Assembly: GCA_964371195.1 (NCBI GenBank)
Contig: CAYJLD010000048.1
Location: forward strand, 1 to 18,307
Source: CAYJAD01 sp964371195
Lineage (GTDB): Bacteria; Desulfobacterota; Desulfovibrionia; Desulfovibrionales; Desulfovibrionaceae
Direction of reading: 5' to 3'
Length of the DNA stretch: 18,307 nucleotides
Under the pieces are notes generated by a model. That model had not been told where the DNA came from, did not search any database, and saw only the letters and a list, made by a program, of their open reading frames with translations. This document shows, one piece after another, positions 7,382 through 15,763 of this stretch (within the stretch, counting starts at the first letter, position 1; each line of letters starts with the position of its first letter). The translations under genes were made by a program, and so were the position numbers.

Positions 7382-8938
7382 ATGCTTAATAAAATATCCA
7401 GCTTAAGTTTAACTATTCCCTTAGGTTGGCTTTTTAGCCATCTTTTTATGTGGAGCAACAATGCCCACATGTTTAGTACCAAAGCATTACTAACTTCACT
7501 TGGCTTTATTATATTTGTAGCATGTATGCTTTGGGCCATGGGAGCACTTTGCATTAAACTTAGTCATAAAATGTTTTCTAAGCACCAAAAAATATTAAAT
7601 ATTATACAAAACATATTATTTGCAACTGTATTTTCTGCCATAGTTGGATTTTTCCTTTTTATTCCAATGCTTGCTCCAAATCCAGCTTTACTACCGTCAA
7701 TAGTTTTATTTTTTAGTATTTGCGCTATACTATTTTTTATAAAGGCAAAATTTCTAAATACCATACTCTTGGTGCTTATAGTTTTTTCTAGTGTTAATAC
7801 TATCTCTGGCCTTATATTTTCAAACGCATCTCAAGAGGCTAGCACTAATAAGCAAGCCATAGCTAAACTTAGCGAAGTCAAACTCAAACAAAAACCTAAT
7901 ATATACTTGTTTTGGCTTGAGTCTTATCACGCATTTTCTATTCAAGAAGAAATTTACGGCATTGACACAAAACCCATACAGAAATTCTTAGCTGATAACG
8001 AATTTGTCACTTTTCCTGAGGTTTATTCTGATGGCCGAGGTACATTATCTGCCTATGCCGAACTATATGGTATGGGCAAATATAATATTCAAGAAGTTGG
8101 TAATGTTGATGTCAATACCACCACACGCGAACTAATTGGTGGCAGTGAAGACAATATTCTGTTTAAAATATTAAAAAACAATGGCTATTTTACGGGTCAA
8201 TTACTATACCCTATGCCACTGTACTTTATGACATTTAATAAAAAAAGTCCTTATTTAGATAGAACAGATTTTGATCATTTATATGACTCATATCTTACCT
8301 TATTAGCCCCTTGTTATTATTTTGTTCCTAGCTTACGTAATAAAGCCATACGATCTCAAAGAATTCGTTCATATTTAAAAACTAAAGATAATATTAACAC
8401 TACTATTCAACAATTAGTTCAAGGACCTAAGCCATTCTTTTTATCCTTTAAAGATGGTGCAAACCACACTCCCGGCTCAGGCTACAGTTTCAAAGATGCA
8501 CAAAGTTGGATTCAAGGTGGCACTTATCAGAAATATGTCAAAAATGGTAATGAAAGCATAAAATCCATAGTACAAAATATTCTAAACCTTGATCCTAATG
8601 CCATGATTGTAATAGTAGCTGACCATGGAGCCACACGTTTTAGAGGTGTCACTGACTTTTCAAAAAGCATTGAAGAAATACAAAAAGATCTAAAAGCTGC
8701 TAATGTTTCTTATGAAGATTTTATAGACGATAAGTTTGGATGTATGATGGCCATACGTTTTCCCAATGGTGAGCAAATTGACATTACTGCTGGTAAATAT
8801 ATGAGCCAACGCAATTTATTCACCCATATCTTTGCCTACCTAAGTGATGACCCTTCACTATTAGAATATAGGGCAGTGTCTAGAAGCCAACTATTAAAAA
8901 ATGTGCTTACTCAAGATGGTAAAATTGTACATAAGTAG
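7382..8938 (+). CDS. Membrane-anchored sulfatase/alkaline-phosphatase-fold transferase or hydrolase
   Basis: This 518-residue protein has about four membrane segments in the first 150 residues, then a large domain on the periplasmic side. The domain shows sulfatase-superfamily landmarks: NIYLFWLESY (N173-Y182, with E180 a likely metal ligand), GRGTLSAYAELYG with T221 as the probable nucleophile, and VIVADHGATRF with D414 and H415 as metal ligands. The layout is that of LtaS/OpgB/EptA-type phospho-group transferases, in which a threonine attacks the donor. The Cys/Ser-x-Pro-x-Arg motif of true sulfatases is absent. It probably adds or removes a phosphate-linked group on a surface glycan. AGAGG 5 bases before ATG supports the start; the gene lies 8 bases behind the methyltransferase and is probably cotranscribed. 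Substrate unknown. Confidence 0.75.
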   Translation: MLNKISSLSLTIPLGWLFSHLFMWSNNAHMFSTKALLTSLGFIIFVACMLWAMGALCIKLSHKMFSKHQKILNIIQNILFATVFSAIVGFFLFIPMLAPNPALLPSIVLFFSICAILFFIKAKFLNTILLVLIVFSSVNTISGLIFSNASQEASTNKQAIAKLSEVKLKQKPNIYLFWLESYHAFSIQEEIYGIDTKPIQKFLADNEFVTFPEVYSDGRGTLSAYAELYGMGKYNIQEVGNVDVNTTTRELIGGSEDNILFKILKNNGYFTGQLLYPMPLYFMTFNKKSPYLDRTDFDHLYDSYLTLLAPCYYFVPSLRNKAIRSQRIRSYLKTKDNINTTIQQLVQGPKPFFLSFKDGANHTPGSGYSFKDAQSWIQGGTYQKYVKNGNESIKSIVQNILNLDPNAMIVIVADHGATRFRGVTDFSKSIEEIQKDLKAANVSYEDFIDDKFGCMMAIRFPNGEQIDITAGKYMSQRNLFTHIFAYLSDDPSLLEYRAVSRSQLLKNVLTQDGKIVHK

Positions 8939-8962
8939 TATTTTAATTGATAATTTTATATA

Positions 8963-10477
8963 ATGAGCTTACGCCAATACATAAACAACCTATTTACTGA
9001 TAATAGCAAATTTTTCAATCACCTAGCATTTATATTACTAGCTACAGGATGCTTTGTACGTTTACATTTTTACTTTGACCACAAAGATCTATGGCTTGAT
9101 GAACTTTTCTTAGCTAGATCAATCTTGGAAATGCACATAAGTGAGTTTTTTACTAAAACATTTGTAAATAATCAAAGTGCTCCACTAGGATTTATGCTTA
9201 TTTCAAAATTAATTCATGGATATCATTTAAATGTATACAACTTGTATTTACTTCCAATATGTTCATCTCTAATATTACTTTTTGCTTCATATAAATTTAT
9301 TAAATATAGTTTTAATCTAAAACATGCAATTGTATACATGTCACTTTTTGTATTAAACTATAGTTTAATTTATTATTCCACAGAACTTAAGCCATATATT
9401 GTTGATGCTCTAGTATCTATTTTGTTACTATATTACTTTATTAAACATCAAGAGATATTAACGAAAGAACTTACTTGGAAATTTATTGCACTTCTTTGCA
9501 TATTAAGCTTGCTAACTTCAACCTTACCTATGACTCTTTGTGGAGTAGCGTGTGCTATATTATACAGGCTTGGATCTATTAAAAATACACTGTGTTATAT
9601 CAAAGTTAATTTTATTAAAATATTTACATTTATATCATTCTACTTATTATACTACCTTACACACTTAACAAAAATTTCCGAACTTATAATGCGTCAATAC
9701 TGGGAACTTTCTTTTTTTCCCTTAGACTTTAACCAGATGATGCCATGGATAAAAAATGTTTTTCTTCCAGTTTTTGGGAGAACCATTTATATTCCACCCA
9801 TTATTCACAGTTACTATGGTGAGTATTATCTACCCGGAATATTGTTTGTTGTATTCTTTTTATATGGTAGCTATATACTGTTTAATAAACATAAAGAATT
9901 ATTTTTCTGTACTTTTATACCCCTTATTGCTGCGGTAGTTTTGTCGGCACTTCATATGTATCCTTTGGGGCATGTGGGCCTTAGGGGGACAAGACTAGTA
10001 CTTTTCTTATACCCCTTACTTTTAATACCCATTTCTACTGCATTAATGCATCTATTTAATTTGTTGAAACAAAAAACATTACAAAATATCTTGCTTTGTA
10101 TATTGGTGCTTTTTACTTTGCACTCAAATATTAACTATCTAAAACGTCCACATGAATCTCAGCAAGTAGATAAAATAATAACGCATTTATATGAAAATTA
10201 TACTGAGGGTACAAAGCTCGTAGTTTATGAGTTTGCTACCGACGCATTTAAAGTTTATTCTCAAGGCAAATCGCTTAATTATGCAACTCTAGATAGCAAG
10301 AAAGACATTATTGAATGCGCATCTACAATTTTACCTACTACAAATAAGATTATGTTTTTATTTTCACACTATGACCTTCAGCTAACAAATACACTGGCCG
10401 ACTACGCAAAGAATATGAATTTTGAAGTAATAAGAATCAAAGATATTGGTGCAGAGCTTATTATTCTTATAAAGTGA
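8963..10477 (+). CDS. GT39/ArnT-like polytopic membrane glycosyltransferase
   Basis: This 504-residue membrane protein has about ten hydrophobic segments up to residue 385 and a soluble tail of about 110 residues. The first periplasmic loop has DLWLDE (D42-E47), the acidic motif that in the PMT/GT39/ArnT group holds the catalytic Asp. A later QSAPLGFMLISKL and STELKPY (S139-Y145) match the conserved regions of the same GT-C group. Such enzymes use polyprenyl-phosphate sugars to modify lipid A, O-antigen or proteins outside the inner membrane. No clear ribosome binding site precedes the start, but an upstream start is needed to include D42-E47. It follows the sulfatase-like gene by 24 bases and may be the last gene of the operon. 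Sugar and acceptor unknown. Confidence 0.7.
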   Translation: MSLRQYINNLFTDNSKFFNHLAFILLATGCFVRLHFYFDHKDLWLDELFLARSILEMHISEFFTKTFVNNQSAPLGFMLISKLIHGYHLNVYNLYLLPICSSLILLFASYKFIKYSFNLKHAIVYMSLFVLNYSLIYYSTELKPYIVDALVSILLLYYFIKHQEILTKELTWKFIALLCILSLLTSTLPMTLCGVACAILYRLGSIKNTLCYIKVNFIKIFTFISFYLLYYLTHLTKISELIMRQYWELSFFPLDFNQMMPWIKNVFLPVFGRTIYIPPIIHSYYGEYYLPGILFVVFFLYGSYILFNKHKELFFCTFIPLIAAVVLSALHMYPLGHVGLRGTRLVLFLYPLLLIPISTALMHLFNLLKQKTLQNILLCILVLFTLHSNINYLKRPHESQQVDKIITHLYENYTEGTKLVVYEFATDAFKVYSQGKSLNYATLDSKKDIIECASTILPTTNKIMFLFSHYDLQLTNTLADYAKNMNFEVIRIKDIGAELIILIK

Positions 10478-10541
10478 TATTTTTATTTATCAAAATTGTA
10501 AAATACAACTTATTTGCTCAGTCAAAAACCTGTCAACTTCT

Positions 10542-10769
10542 TTAACATTTTGTATTTATTGTACTTAATATTGTAGCTTGATAGTTCAACACATCCTCGA
10601 AAAAAGGATTATTTCTTTACAATTAAAAGATAATCAGCTTTAGCATTTGTTACAGCTTCGGCCGACTTAGGCCTACAATAAATAGAGTTAGCAACAATCA
10701 ATGTCCATTTATCTGCAATAATTTAACAGTTTTGCGAAATGCACCCCTTTCATTTCCGTTTTTGTTTAC
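10542..10769 (-). pseudogene. Decayed ISAs1-family transposase fragment
   Basis: On the minus strand, three short frames line up end to end with the middle of ISAs1-type (DDE) transposases. 10769-10701 gives VNKNGNERGAFRKTVKLLQ, like the family's VDEKSNEI-AFRK region. 10701-10612 gives LIVANSIYC then AEAVTNAKADYLLIVKK, like the IDAMGCQ...GADYLLAVKGNQ region. 10610-10575 gives NPFFEDVLNY, like the NQP-EDV segment that follows. At least two frameshifts and several stops separate the pieces, and no ends or target duplication could be recognised. It is a relic between two glycosyltransferase genes. Confidence 0.65.
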
Positions 10770-10848
10770 ACATCCACGCAAAGTATCCTAGTGCAGATCG
10801 GACATAAATTAATAATAATTATTTGAAATTTTTTCAGTGACAAAATGG

Positions 10849-10880
10849 GATAATCCGTATAGTTTATCGCGCGTAAACTA
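10849..10880 (+). promoter_or_regulatory. Extended -10 promoter with inverted repeat at the start point
   Basis: TGG-GATAAT (10846-10854) fits an extended -10 element; the best upstream TTGAAA (10823-10828) is too far away at 20 bases. Five bases after the -10 lies a perfect inverted repeat, TAGTTTA (10860-10866) and TAAACTA (10874-10880), around a GC-rich TCGCGCG centre. Transcription would start at about the first arm. The repeat could be a repressor operator or a 5' hairpin on the mRNA of the GtrII-like gene, whose ATG is 45 bases further on. Confidence 0.45.
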
Positions 10881-10925
10881 ACTATACATTACTCATAATT
10901 AAACTCAAAAATGTAGGAAGATAAT

Positions 10926-12500
10926 ATGCACAGTCTATTTTGTGTGACTGAAAAAAACAAACATACATTATATTTAGTCTTTATATCAACAACAATATTT
11001 ACCTTTATCGCGCATTTGCATGCTTTTTTAAATCTTTTTTTTAGCCATGATTCATTGTGGCTTAATATCTTCCAAGATTATTCTTTTCATGATACACACG
11101 GACGTTTTTTTATTCGATTCTGGTCATATTTGACTGGTGGAGTAACTATGCCTTTTTTACAGGGTGTTTTTTCAATTATTTTGAATACACTTTCAACCTA
11201 TATTTTAGTTAAAGCCTTAGATTTAAATAAAAAATTTTCCATCATAGCAATTTGTGCTATTTTTTCTACTACGCCAATTTGGACATTAATTAATTCTGGA
11301 TACATATTTAATTTAGATTATTTTGCTCTTGCAGCTTTTATGACAATGCTAGCAATTTATATTTTAAAAAGATTTAATATGTTGCTTTCTATCCCAATTT
11401 TGATATGTGTACTTGGAATTTATCAATCTTTTATACATGTAGCAACGGTAATTCTTTTAATATTATTAATTAAAGAAATCATGGACGGGGACTCTTTTAG
11501 GGATGTGTTGATATCTGGGTTAAAGTCATTTTTTGTTTTATTGCTTTCTATGATAATATATTATATTATCATAAAATATTTGAATCCTCACGAATTAGCA
11601 TCGTATAGAAATTACAATTCTATTGGTGATTATACTGATGTAAACATCATGCAATTGTTGTTAAATACATACTATGAGCCTTTAAGAATGTTATTTGTTG
11701 AACCATATATTTTTGAAGGACCAGTCACTAAAAATATTAATATATTATCATTCATTAATTCACTATTAGCTTTTACCGTTTTGTATTGTCTTATTATTTT
11801 CTGCAAGTCAAAAAAAATTGCAAAAAATAATTGTTTATTATTAGTAATTATTATACTTCTTATACCATTTGGAATGGGGTTTTTATACCTTGCGGCAAAG
11901 CAGTATATAGGATTTATGACTTACCTTTCAATTAATTACTTTTTTGTTCTTACCTTATTTGCTTATGATCGATATAATGAACAATTAGTATCAGCAGCAA
12001 AAAATACGTATATGAAAGTAATATCAATACGTTTTATTAGCATCGTTATCATTACTTGCATAGTAATAAATATACATAGTAATGTTATTTTTGCTAATCA
12101 AATATATACTTATAAAGACTTGAATTCGCGTGCCATACATGGTTTATTTACGCGCATAGCTCAACAAATGGAGCAAACCGAAGGGTATAAACATGGAGAG
12201 ATGAAGGTTATTTTTGCTGGTACCCCCAGAAAAAATAAACACTATAGTCAATCACAATTGAGGAATATATATGATTCTCGAAAGCAATTACATATTGACT
12301 CAATAATGTACAAACCTTTCTATATACCCGGGTACTTTGCTAATATTTTAGGGATAAATACTCTGTTTAATGTTGATTATTTTTCAAGCGACATTAAAAA
12401 ATTTAATGATTTAGATATTGTAAAAAATATGCCTGAATTTCCGCATAAAGATTCGATACAAATAATAGACGACATTCTTGTTGTAAAAATATCAAATTAA
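10926..12500 (+). CDS. GtrII-like polytopic membrane glucosyltransferase
   Basis: This 524-residue protein has about ten membrane segments in residues 15-395 and a soluble C-terminal part of about 130 residues. The first loop carries HDSLW and then FHDTHGRFFIRFW, resembling the loop of the GtrII-type glucosyl transferase family (Glucos_trans_II), in which D, H and GR residues are conserved. GtrII enzymes move glucose from undecaprenyl-phosphate-glucose to O-antigen on the periplasmic side and change serotype. No gtrA flippase or gtrB bactoprenol glucosyltransferase gene lies in the window. AGGAAGATAAT before ATG gives a good start. It has its own upstream region with a promoter and is AT-richer than the dcuB-aspA block, in keeping with acquired surface genes. 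Family assignment is moderate; the sugar is unproved. Confidence 0.6.
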   Translation: MHSLFCVTEKNKHTLYLVFISTTIFTFIAHLHAFLNLFFSHDSLWLNIFQDYSFHDTHGRFFIRFWSYLTGGVTMPFLQGVFSIILNTLSTYILVKALDLNKKFSIIAICAIFSTTPIWTLINSGYIFNLDYFALAAFMTMLAIYILKRFNMLLSIPILICVLGIYQSFIHVATVILLILLIKEIMDGDSFRDVLISGLKSFFVLLLSMIIYYIIIKYLNPHELASYRNYNSIGDYTDVNIMQLLLNTYYEPLRMLFVEPYIFEGPVTKNINILSFINSLLAFTVLYCLIIFCKSKKIAKNNCLLLVIIILLIPFGMGFLYLAAKQYIGFMTYLSINYFFVLTLFAYDRYNEQLVSAAKNTYMKVISIRFISIVIITCIVINIHSNVIFANQIYTYKDLNSRAIHGLFTRIAQQMEQTEGYKHGEMKVIFAGTPRKNKHYSQSQLRNIYDSRKQLHIDSIMYKPFYIPGYFANILGINTLFNVDYFSSDIKKFNDLDIVKNMPEFPHKDSIQIIDDILVVKISN

Positions 12501-12544
12501 CAAACAATAATTATAGTGAATTCACCTTTACAGTACATATAGCC

Positions 12545-12565
12545 TTTGCTTTAGCAAAATTTTTT
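12545..12565 (+). terminator. Weak intrinsic terminator after the GtrII-like gene
   Basis: TTTGC and GCAAA form a 5-bp stem with a TTTA loop, followed by six T, 45 bases after the stop. The stem is weak. A second candidate, GCTTTT/AAAAGC at 12615-12631, is followed after about a dozen bases by a T-rich stretch. One or both may end the transcript. Confidence 0.35.
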
Positions 12566-12695
12566 GTACTCTGCCACCATACTTTTTATTCACGCTATAA
12601 GTATTACTATTATAGCTTTTTCCAGAAAAGCATATGCTATTATGTTTTATTTTTTTGTTATTTTAATTGACACAAGGCATATTTTATGGCCTTTA

Positions 12696-12714
12696 TATCA
12701 CGATGACTGTGATA
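12696..12714. promoter_or_regulatory. Inverted repeat upstream of dcuB, possible operator
   Basis: TATCAC (12696-12701) and GTGATA (12709-12714) flank seven bases, 40 bases before the dcuB start. A TTGACA box (12667-12672) lies upstream, but the best -10 (TTTATA, 12692-12697) has a 19-base spacer. The repeat would overlap the -10/start region. The half-sites point outward (TCAC...GTGA), unlike a CRP site. A fumarate- or oxygen-responsive regulator would be a natural partner, but that is a guess. Confidence 0.35.
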
Positions 12715-12754
12715 AATCCTTAGCACATCCAACCATAATTTAATCGAGAACTCC

Positions 12755-14074
12755 ATGCTATATTTAGAATTTTTATTTTTATTTTGTATGCTTTATTTAG
12801 GCAGCCGCTTCAGTGGCGTGGGCCTTGGTGTTATTGCAGCCCTTGGGCTTATGGTGGAAGTTTTTATTTTCCGCATGCCCTTAGCTGAGCCGCCTGTAGC
12901 TGTAATGCTTATCATTATATCTGTGGTCACATGTGCAGCAGTACTTGAGGCTGCCGGTGGACTTAAGTATATGCTACATATTGCCGAAGGCATACTCCGT
13001 AATAATCCAAAACAAATTACAATATTAGGTCCATTTACTACCTATTTTGTCACCATACTCCTAGGTACTGGTCATGCCGTATACTCCATCATGCCCATCA
13101 TTGGAGACGTAGCTTTAAAAAATAATATTCGCCCAGAGCGACCCATGGCAGCAGCTTCTGTAGCATCACAAATTGGCATTTGCGCAAGCCCCATTGCGGC
13201 TGTAACTGTGTATTATTTAAGTCAATTAGCTGAAATAAACCCTAATATAAATTTATTGAGTATTATAATGATAACCATACCATCGACCATGCTAGCTGTG
13301 CTTGTGATATCATTATATAGCTTAAAGCGCGGTAAGGAATTAAAGGACGATCCAGAATATCAAAGAAGACTACAAGACCCAAAATGGCAAGAGGTGTTGC
13401 AAGCTAAATCTACACCATCTCCAGCGGAAGAGATACCACAAACTGCCAAAATTGCTGTGCTTCTTTTTTTAGTTGCGCTTATATGTATTATATTTGTGGC
13501 CATGGTGCCAGAGGTACGCACCATTGGTGAAGTTACCATTCCCATGGATAAAATTATACAGATGATGATGCTTGGCTTTGCAGGTATTATCTTACTGGCA
13601 ACCAAAACAAAGACTAGCAAAGTTCCTGAGGGTGTTGTGTTTAAATCTGGTATGGTGGCAACAATTTCTATATTTGGTATTGCTTGGATGAGCGATACTT
13701 TTTTTCAATATGCCATGCCCACATTTAAAGCTTCCATAACTAACATGGTGCATGATTATCCTTGGACCTTTGCCCTAGCTTTAGCTACTGTATCAGTGGT
13801 GGTCAACTCTCAAGCGGCCACAGCGCGCATTATGCTGCCTGTAGGTCTTGGTCTTGGCTTACCTCCAGAGGTGCTTATTGGTTTGATACCAGCAACTTAT
13901 GCTTACTTCTTCTTGCCTGTATATCCATCCGATGTGGCAACCATGCAATTTGACATTAGCGGCACTACCAAGGTAGGCAAGTGGTATTTTAATCACAGTT
14001 TTATGATGCCAGGCCTTATTGGTATTACTACAGCATGTACTGCAGGTTATTTACTTGCACATCTATTAATTTAA
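12755..14074 (+). CDS. dcuB: Anaerobic C4-dicarboxylate antiporter DcuB
   Basis: Inner-membrane carrier that takes up fumarate, aspartate or malate in exchange for succinate during anaerobic fumarate respiration. The 439-residue length fits DcuA/DcuB (433-446). GTGHAVYSIMPIIGDVALKN followed by NIRPERPMAAASVASQ, FKSGMVATISIFGIAWM, and YPSDVATMQFDISGTTKVGK with a following NHSFMMPGLIG match DcuB more closely than DcuA. About ten to twelve membrane segments are visible, with a charged cytoplasmic loop near residues 190-225 (KRGKELKDDPEYQRRL). Only a weak GAGA-type ribosome binding site precedes the ATG. The aspartase gene follows 40 bases after the stop (to its preferred start), so the pair forms a transport-plus-deamination operon. 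Confidence 0.9.
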   Translation: MLYLEFLFLFCMLYLGSRFSGVGLGVIAALGLMVEVFIFRMPLAEPPVAVMLIIISVVTCAAVLEAAGGLKYMLHIAEGILRNNPKQITILGPFTTYFVTILLGTGHAVYSIMPIIGDVALKNNIRPERPMAAASVASQIGICASPIAAVTVYYLSQLAEINPNINLLSIIMITIPSTMLAVLVISLYSLKRGKELKDDPEYQRRLQDPKWQEVLQAKSTPSPAEEIPQTAKIAVLLFLVALICIIFVAMVPEVRTIGEVTIPMDKIIQMMMLGFAGIILLATKTKTSKVPEGVVFKSGMVATISIFGIAWMSDTFFQYAMPTFKASITNMVHDYPWTFALALATVSVVVNSQAATARIMLPVGLGLGLPPEVLIGLIPATYAYFFLPVYPSDVATMQFDISGTTKVGKWYFNHSFMMPGLIGITTACTAGYLLAHLLI

Positions 14075-14114
14075 ATATATATTTTTACATACTAACATGA
14101 AAATAGGAGTATTT

Positions 14115-15512
14115 ATGTCAACACGTGTAGAGCACGACTTTTTAGGTGAGCTTACTATCCCAGATGATGTTTATTATGGTGTTCAAACTTACCGTGCCAT
14201 TGAAAATTTTTATATTTCTCACAGTAAAATTAAGGATATTCCTGAATTTATCCGTGCATTTGCCTATGTGAAAAAGGCCGCTGCTATGGCTAATAAGGAG
14301 TTTGGCCTTCTACCTGATGATATTTTTAAGGCTATTTGCGGTGCTTGTGATGAGCTAATTGATGGCAAATTGCATGATCAATTCCCTACCGATGCCTTCC
14401 AAGGAGGAGCAGGAACTTCTTGTAACATGAATGCCAATGAAGTTATTGCCAATAGAGCTTTGGAGCTTATGGGGCATAAAAAAGGTGAATATCAATATTG
14501 CCACCCCAATAATCATGTCAACTGCTCCCAATCCACCAATGATGCTTATCCAACTGCCCTGCATCTTGCCCTGTATGCCATGCTTAAAAGGCTTATTAAT
14601 GCTGTGCGCTACTTACATGATGGTTTTATGCTTAAAGGTGAGGAATTTAGTGATATTGTTAAAATGGGTCGCACTCAACTTCAAGATGCAGTGCCCATGA
14701 CATTGGGTATGGAATTTACTGCATATGCTACTACTTTGGAAGTAGAAGTGGGTCGCCTAGAATATGCGGCCTCATGCCTATTAGAGGTAAATATGGGTGC
14801 TACAGCCATTGGCACTGGCATTTGCTCTCCGCAAGGCTATGCTCCACTTTGTATAGCAAAACTTAAAGAAGTGAGCGGTCTTGATGTGAAACTATCTCCA
14901 AACCTTATTGAAGCCACTTGGGATACTGGAGTATATGTTTTGGTTTCGGCAGCCATTAAAAGTGCTGCTGTTAAAATATCTAAAATATGCAATGATTTAC
15001 GACTTTTATCTTCAGGACCACGTTGCGGACTTAATGAGATTAATTTACCACAATTACAGCCTGGCTCATCCATTATGCCTGGTAAGGTAAATCCCGTGAT
15101 ACCGGAGGTTGTAAATCAAGTATGCTTTGACGTCATGGGCAAGGATCTTACCGTAACCCTCGCTTCTGAGGCTGGACAGCTTGAACTTAACGTTATGGAG
15201 CCAGTTATAGCACATTGCCTCTTTGATGGCTTAAATAGATTGCGTCGCGCCGTGCGTACCCTACAAGATAAATGCGTTGATGGTATTACAGCTAACAGAG
15301 ATGTGTGCCGCTCCTTAGTAGAAAACAGCATAGGTATTGTAACAGCTCTCAATCCACATATTGGCTATGAAGCTTCTGCATCGGTAGCTCGTGAAGCATT
15401 GGAAACAAATTCTTCCGTTTACGAGCTTGTGCTTAAACGCAAACTTTTAAGTAAGGATAAATTAGACGAGATATTGTCTCCCGAGGCTATGCTTCACCCA
15501 AGAGATGTATAA
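14115..15512 (+). CDS. aspA: Aspartate ammonia-lyase (aspartase)
   Basis: Cytoplasmic enzyme that splits L-aspartate into fumarate and ammonia, feeding fumarate respiration or nitrogen supply. It belongs to the aspartase/fumarase superfamily. SQSTNDAYPT (S138-T147, with T141 and N142 as substrate-binding residues by homology) and the flexible lid GSSIMPGKVNPVIPEV from G317, with S318 as the likely catalytic base, are intact. GMEFTAYA and QLELNVMEPVIA also match aspartases. The start at 14115 (MSTRVEHDFLGE) is preferred over ATG 14097 because AGGAG ends five bases before it and inside the longer version; this gives 465 residues, close to the usual 465-480. It lies in the same transcription unit as dcuB. 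No lesions seen. Confidence 0.93.
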   Translation: MSTRVEHDFLGELTIPDDVYYGVQTYRAIENFYISHSKIKDIPEFIRAFAYVKKAAAMANKEFGLLPDDIFKAICGACDELIDGKLHDQFPTDAFQGGAGTSCNMNANEVIANRALELMGHKKGEYQYCHPNNHVNCSQSTNDAYPTALHLALYAMLKRLINAVRYLHDGFMLKGEEFSDIVKMGRTQLQDAVPMTLGMEFTAYATTLEVEVGRLEYAASCLLEVNMGATAIGTGICSPQGYAPLCIAKLKEVSGLDVKLSPNLIEATWDTGVYVLVSAAIKSAAVKISKICNDLRLLSSGPRCGLNEINLPQLQPGSSIMPGKVNPVIPEVVNQVCFDVMGKDLTVTLASEAGQLELNVMEPVIAHCLFDGLNRLRRAVRTLQDKCVDGITANRDVCRSLVENSIGIVTALNPHIGYEASASVAREALETNSSVYELVLKRKLLSKDKLDEILSPEAMLHPRDV

Positions 15513-15547
15513 AAACAAAGCTAAAATTAATTAATATAGCCGGTACT

Positions 15548-15572
15548 GAAAAACGCGTTTCACGCATTTTTC
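15548..15572 (+). terminator. Hairpin after aspA
   Basis: GAAAAA pairs with TTTTTC and GCG with CGC, separated by one C-A mismatch, with a five-base TTTCA loop. It begins 35 bases after the aspA stop. The T-run sits in the 3' arm, as in A-tract/T-tract terminators. It is the first of three hairpins in this intergenic region. Confidence 0.45.
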
Positions 15573-15593
15573 TAAAAAGGCACTTTGAGCTTC

Positions 15594-15644
15594 AAAAATT
15601 GCCAGAAATTCGCATTCCATGCTCTTATTTCTGGTAATTTTTTT
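15594..15644 (+). terminator. Long-stem intrinsic terminator downstream of aspA
   Basis: AAAAATT-G-CCAGAAAT (15594-15609) pairs with ATTTCTGG-T-AATTTTT (15627-15642): 16 pairs including one G-T, with a 17-base loop, ending in a run of seven T. This is the strongest terminator candidate for the dcuB-aspA unit and could also act on the other strand because of the A-run in the first arm. Confidence 0.6.
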
Positions 15645-15717
15645 ATTACTATTTTCCAATAAAATTCTACTATTTTAGAATGTTATTACTTTTTCGTCGA
15701 CTAACTAATCATAAAAT

Positions 15718-15763
15718 AAAAACTCCCTCTTGTAATGCAATTAAGCATAAAGTGGGAGTTTTT
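15718..15763 (+). terminator. Third hairpin, AAAAACTCCC/GGGAGTTTTT
   Basis: Ten perfect pairs (15718-15727 with 15754-15763) enclose 26 bases that contain a smaller ATGC/GCAT stem (15735-15738 with 15745-15748). The T-run is in the second arm, so it looks like an intrinsic terminator. It lies more than 200 bases after aspA, behind two other terminators, so it may end a separate short transcript. Confidence 0.55.

Noticed and set aside
12696..12714. CRP/FNR site upstream of dcuB
   Set aside because: The half-sites are TCAC...GTGA, the opposite orientation to CRP (GTGA...TCAC), and there is no TTGAT...ATCAA core for FNR.
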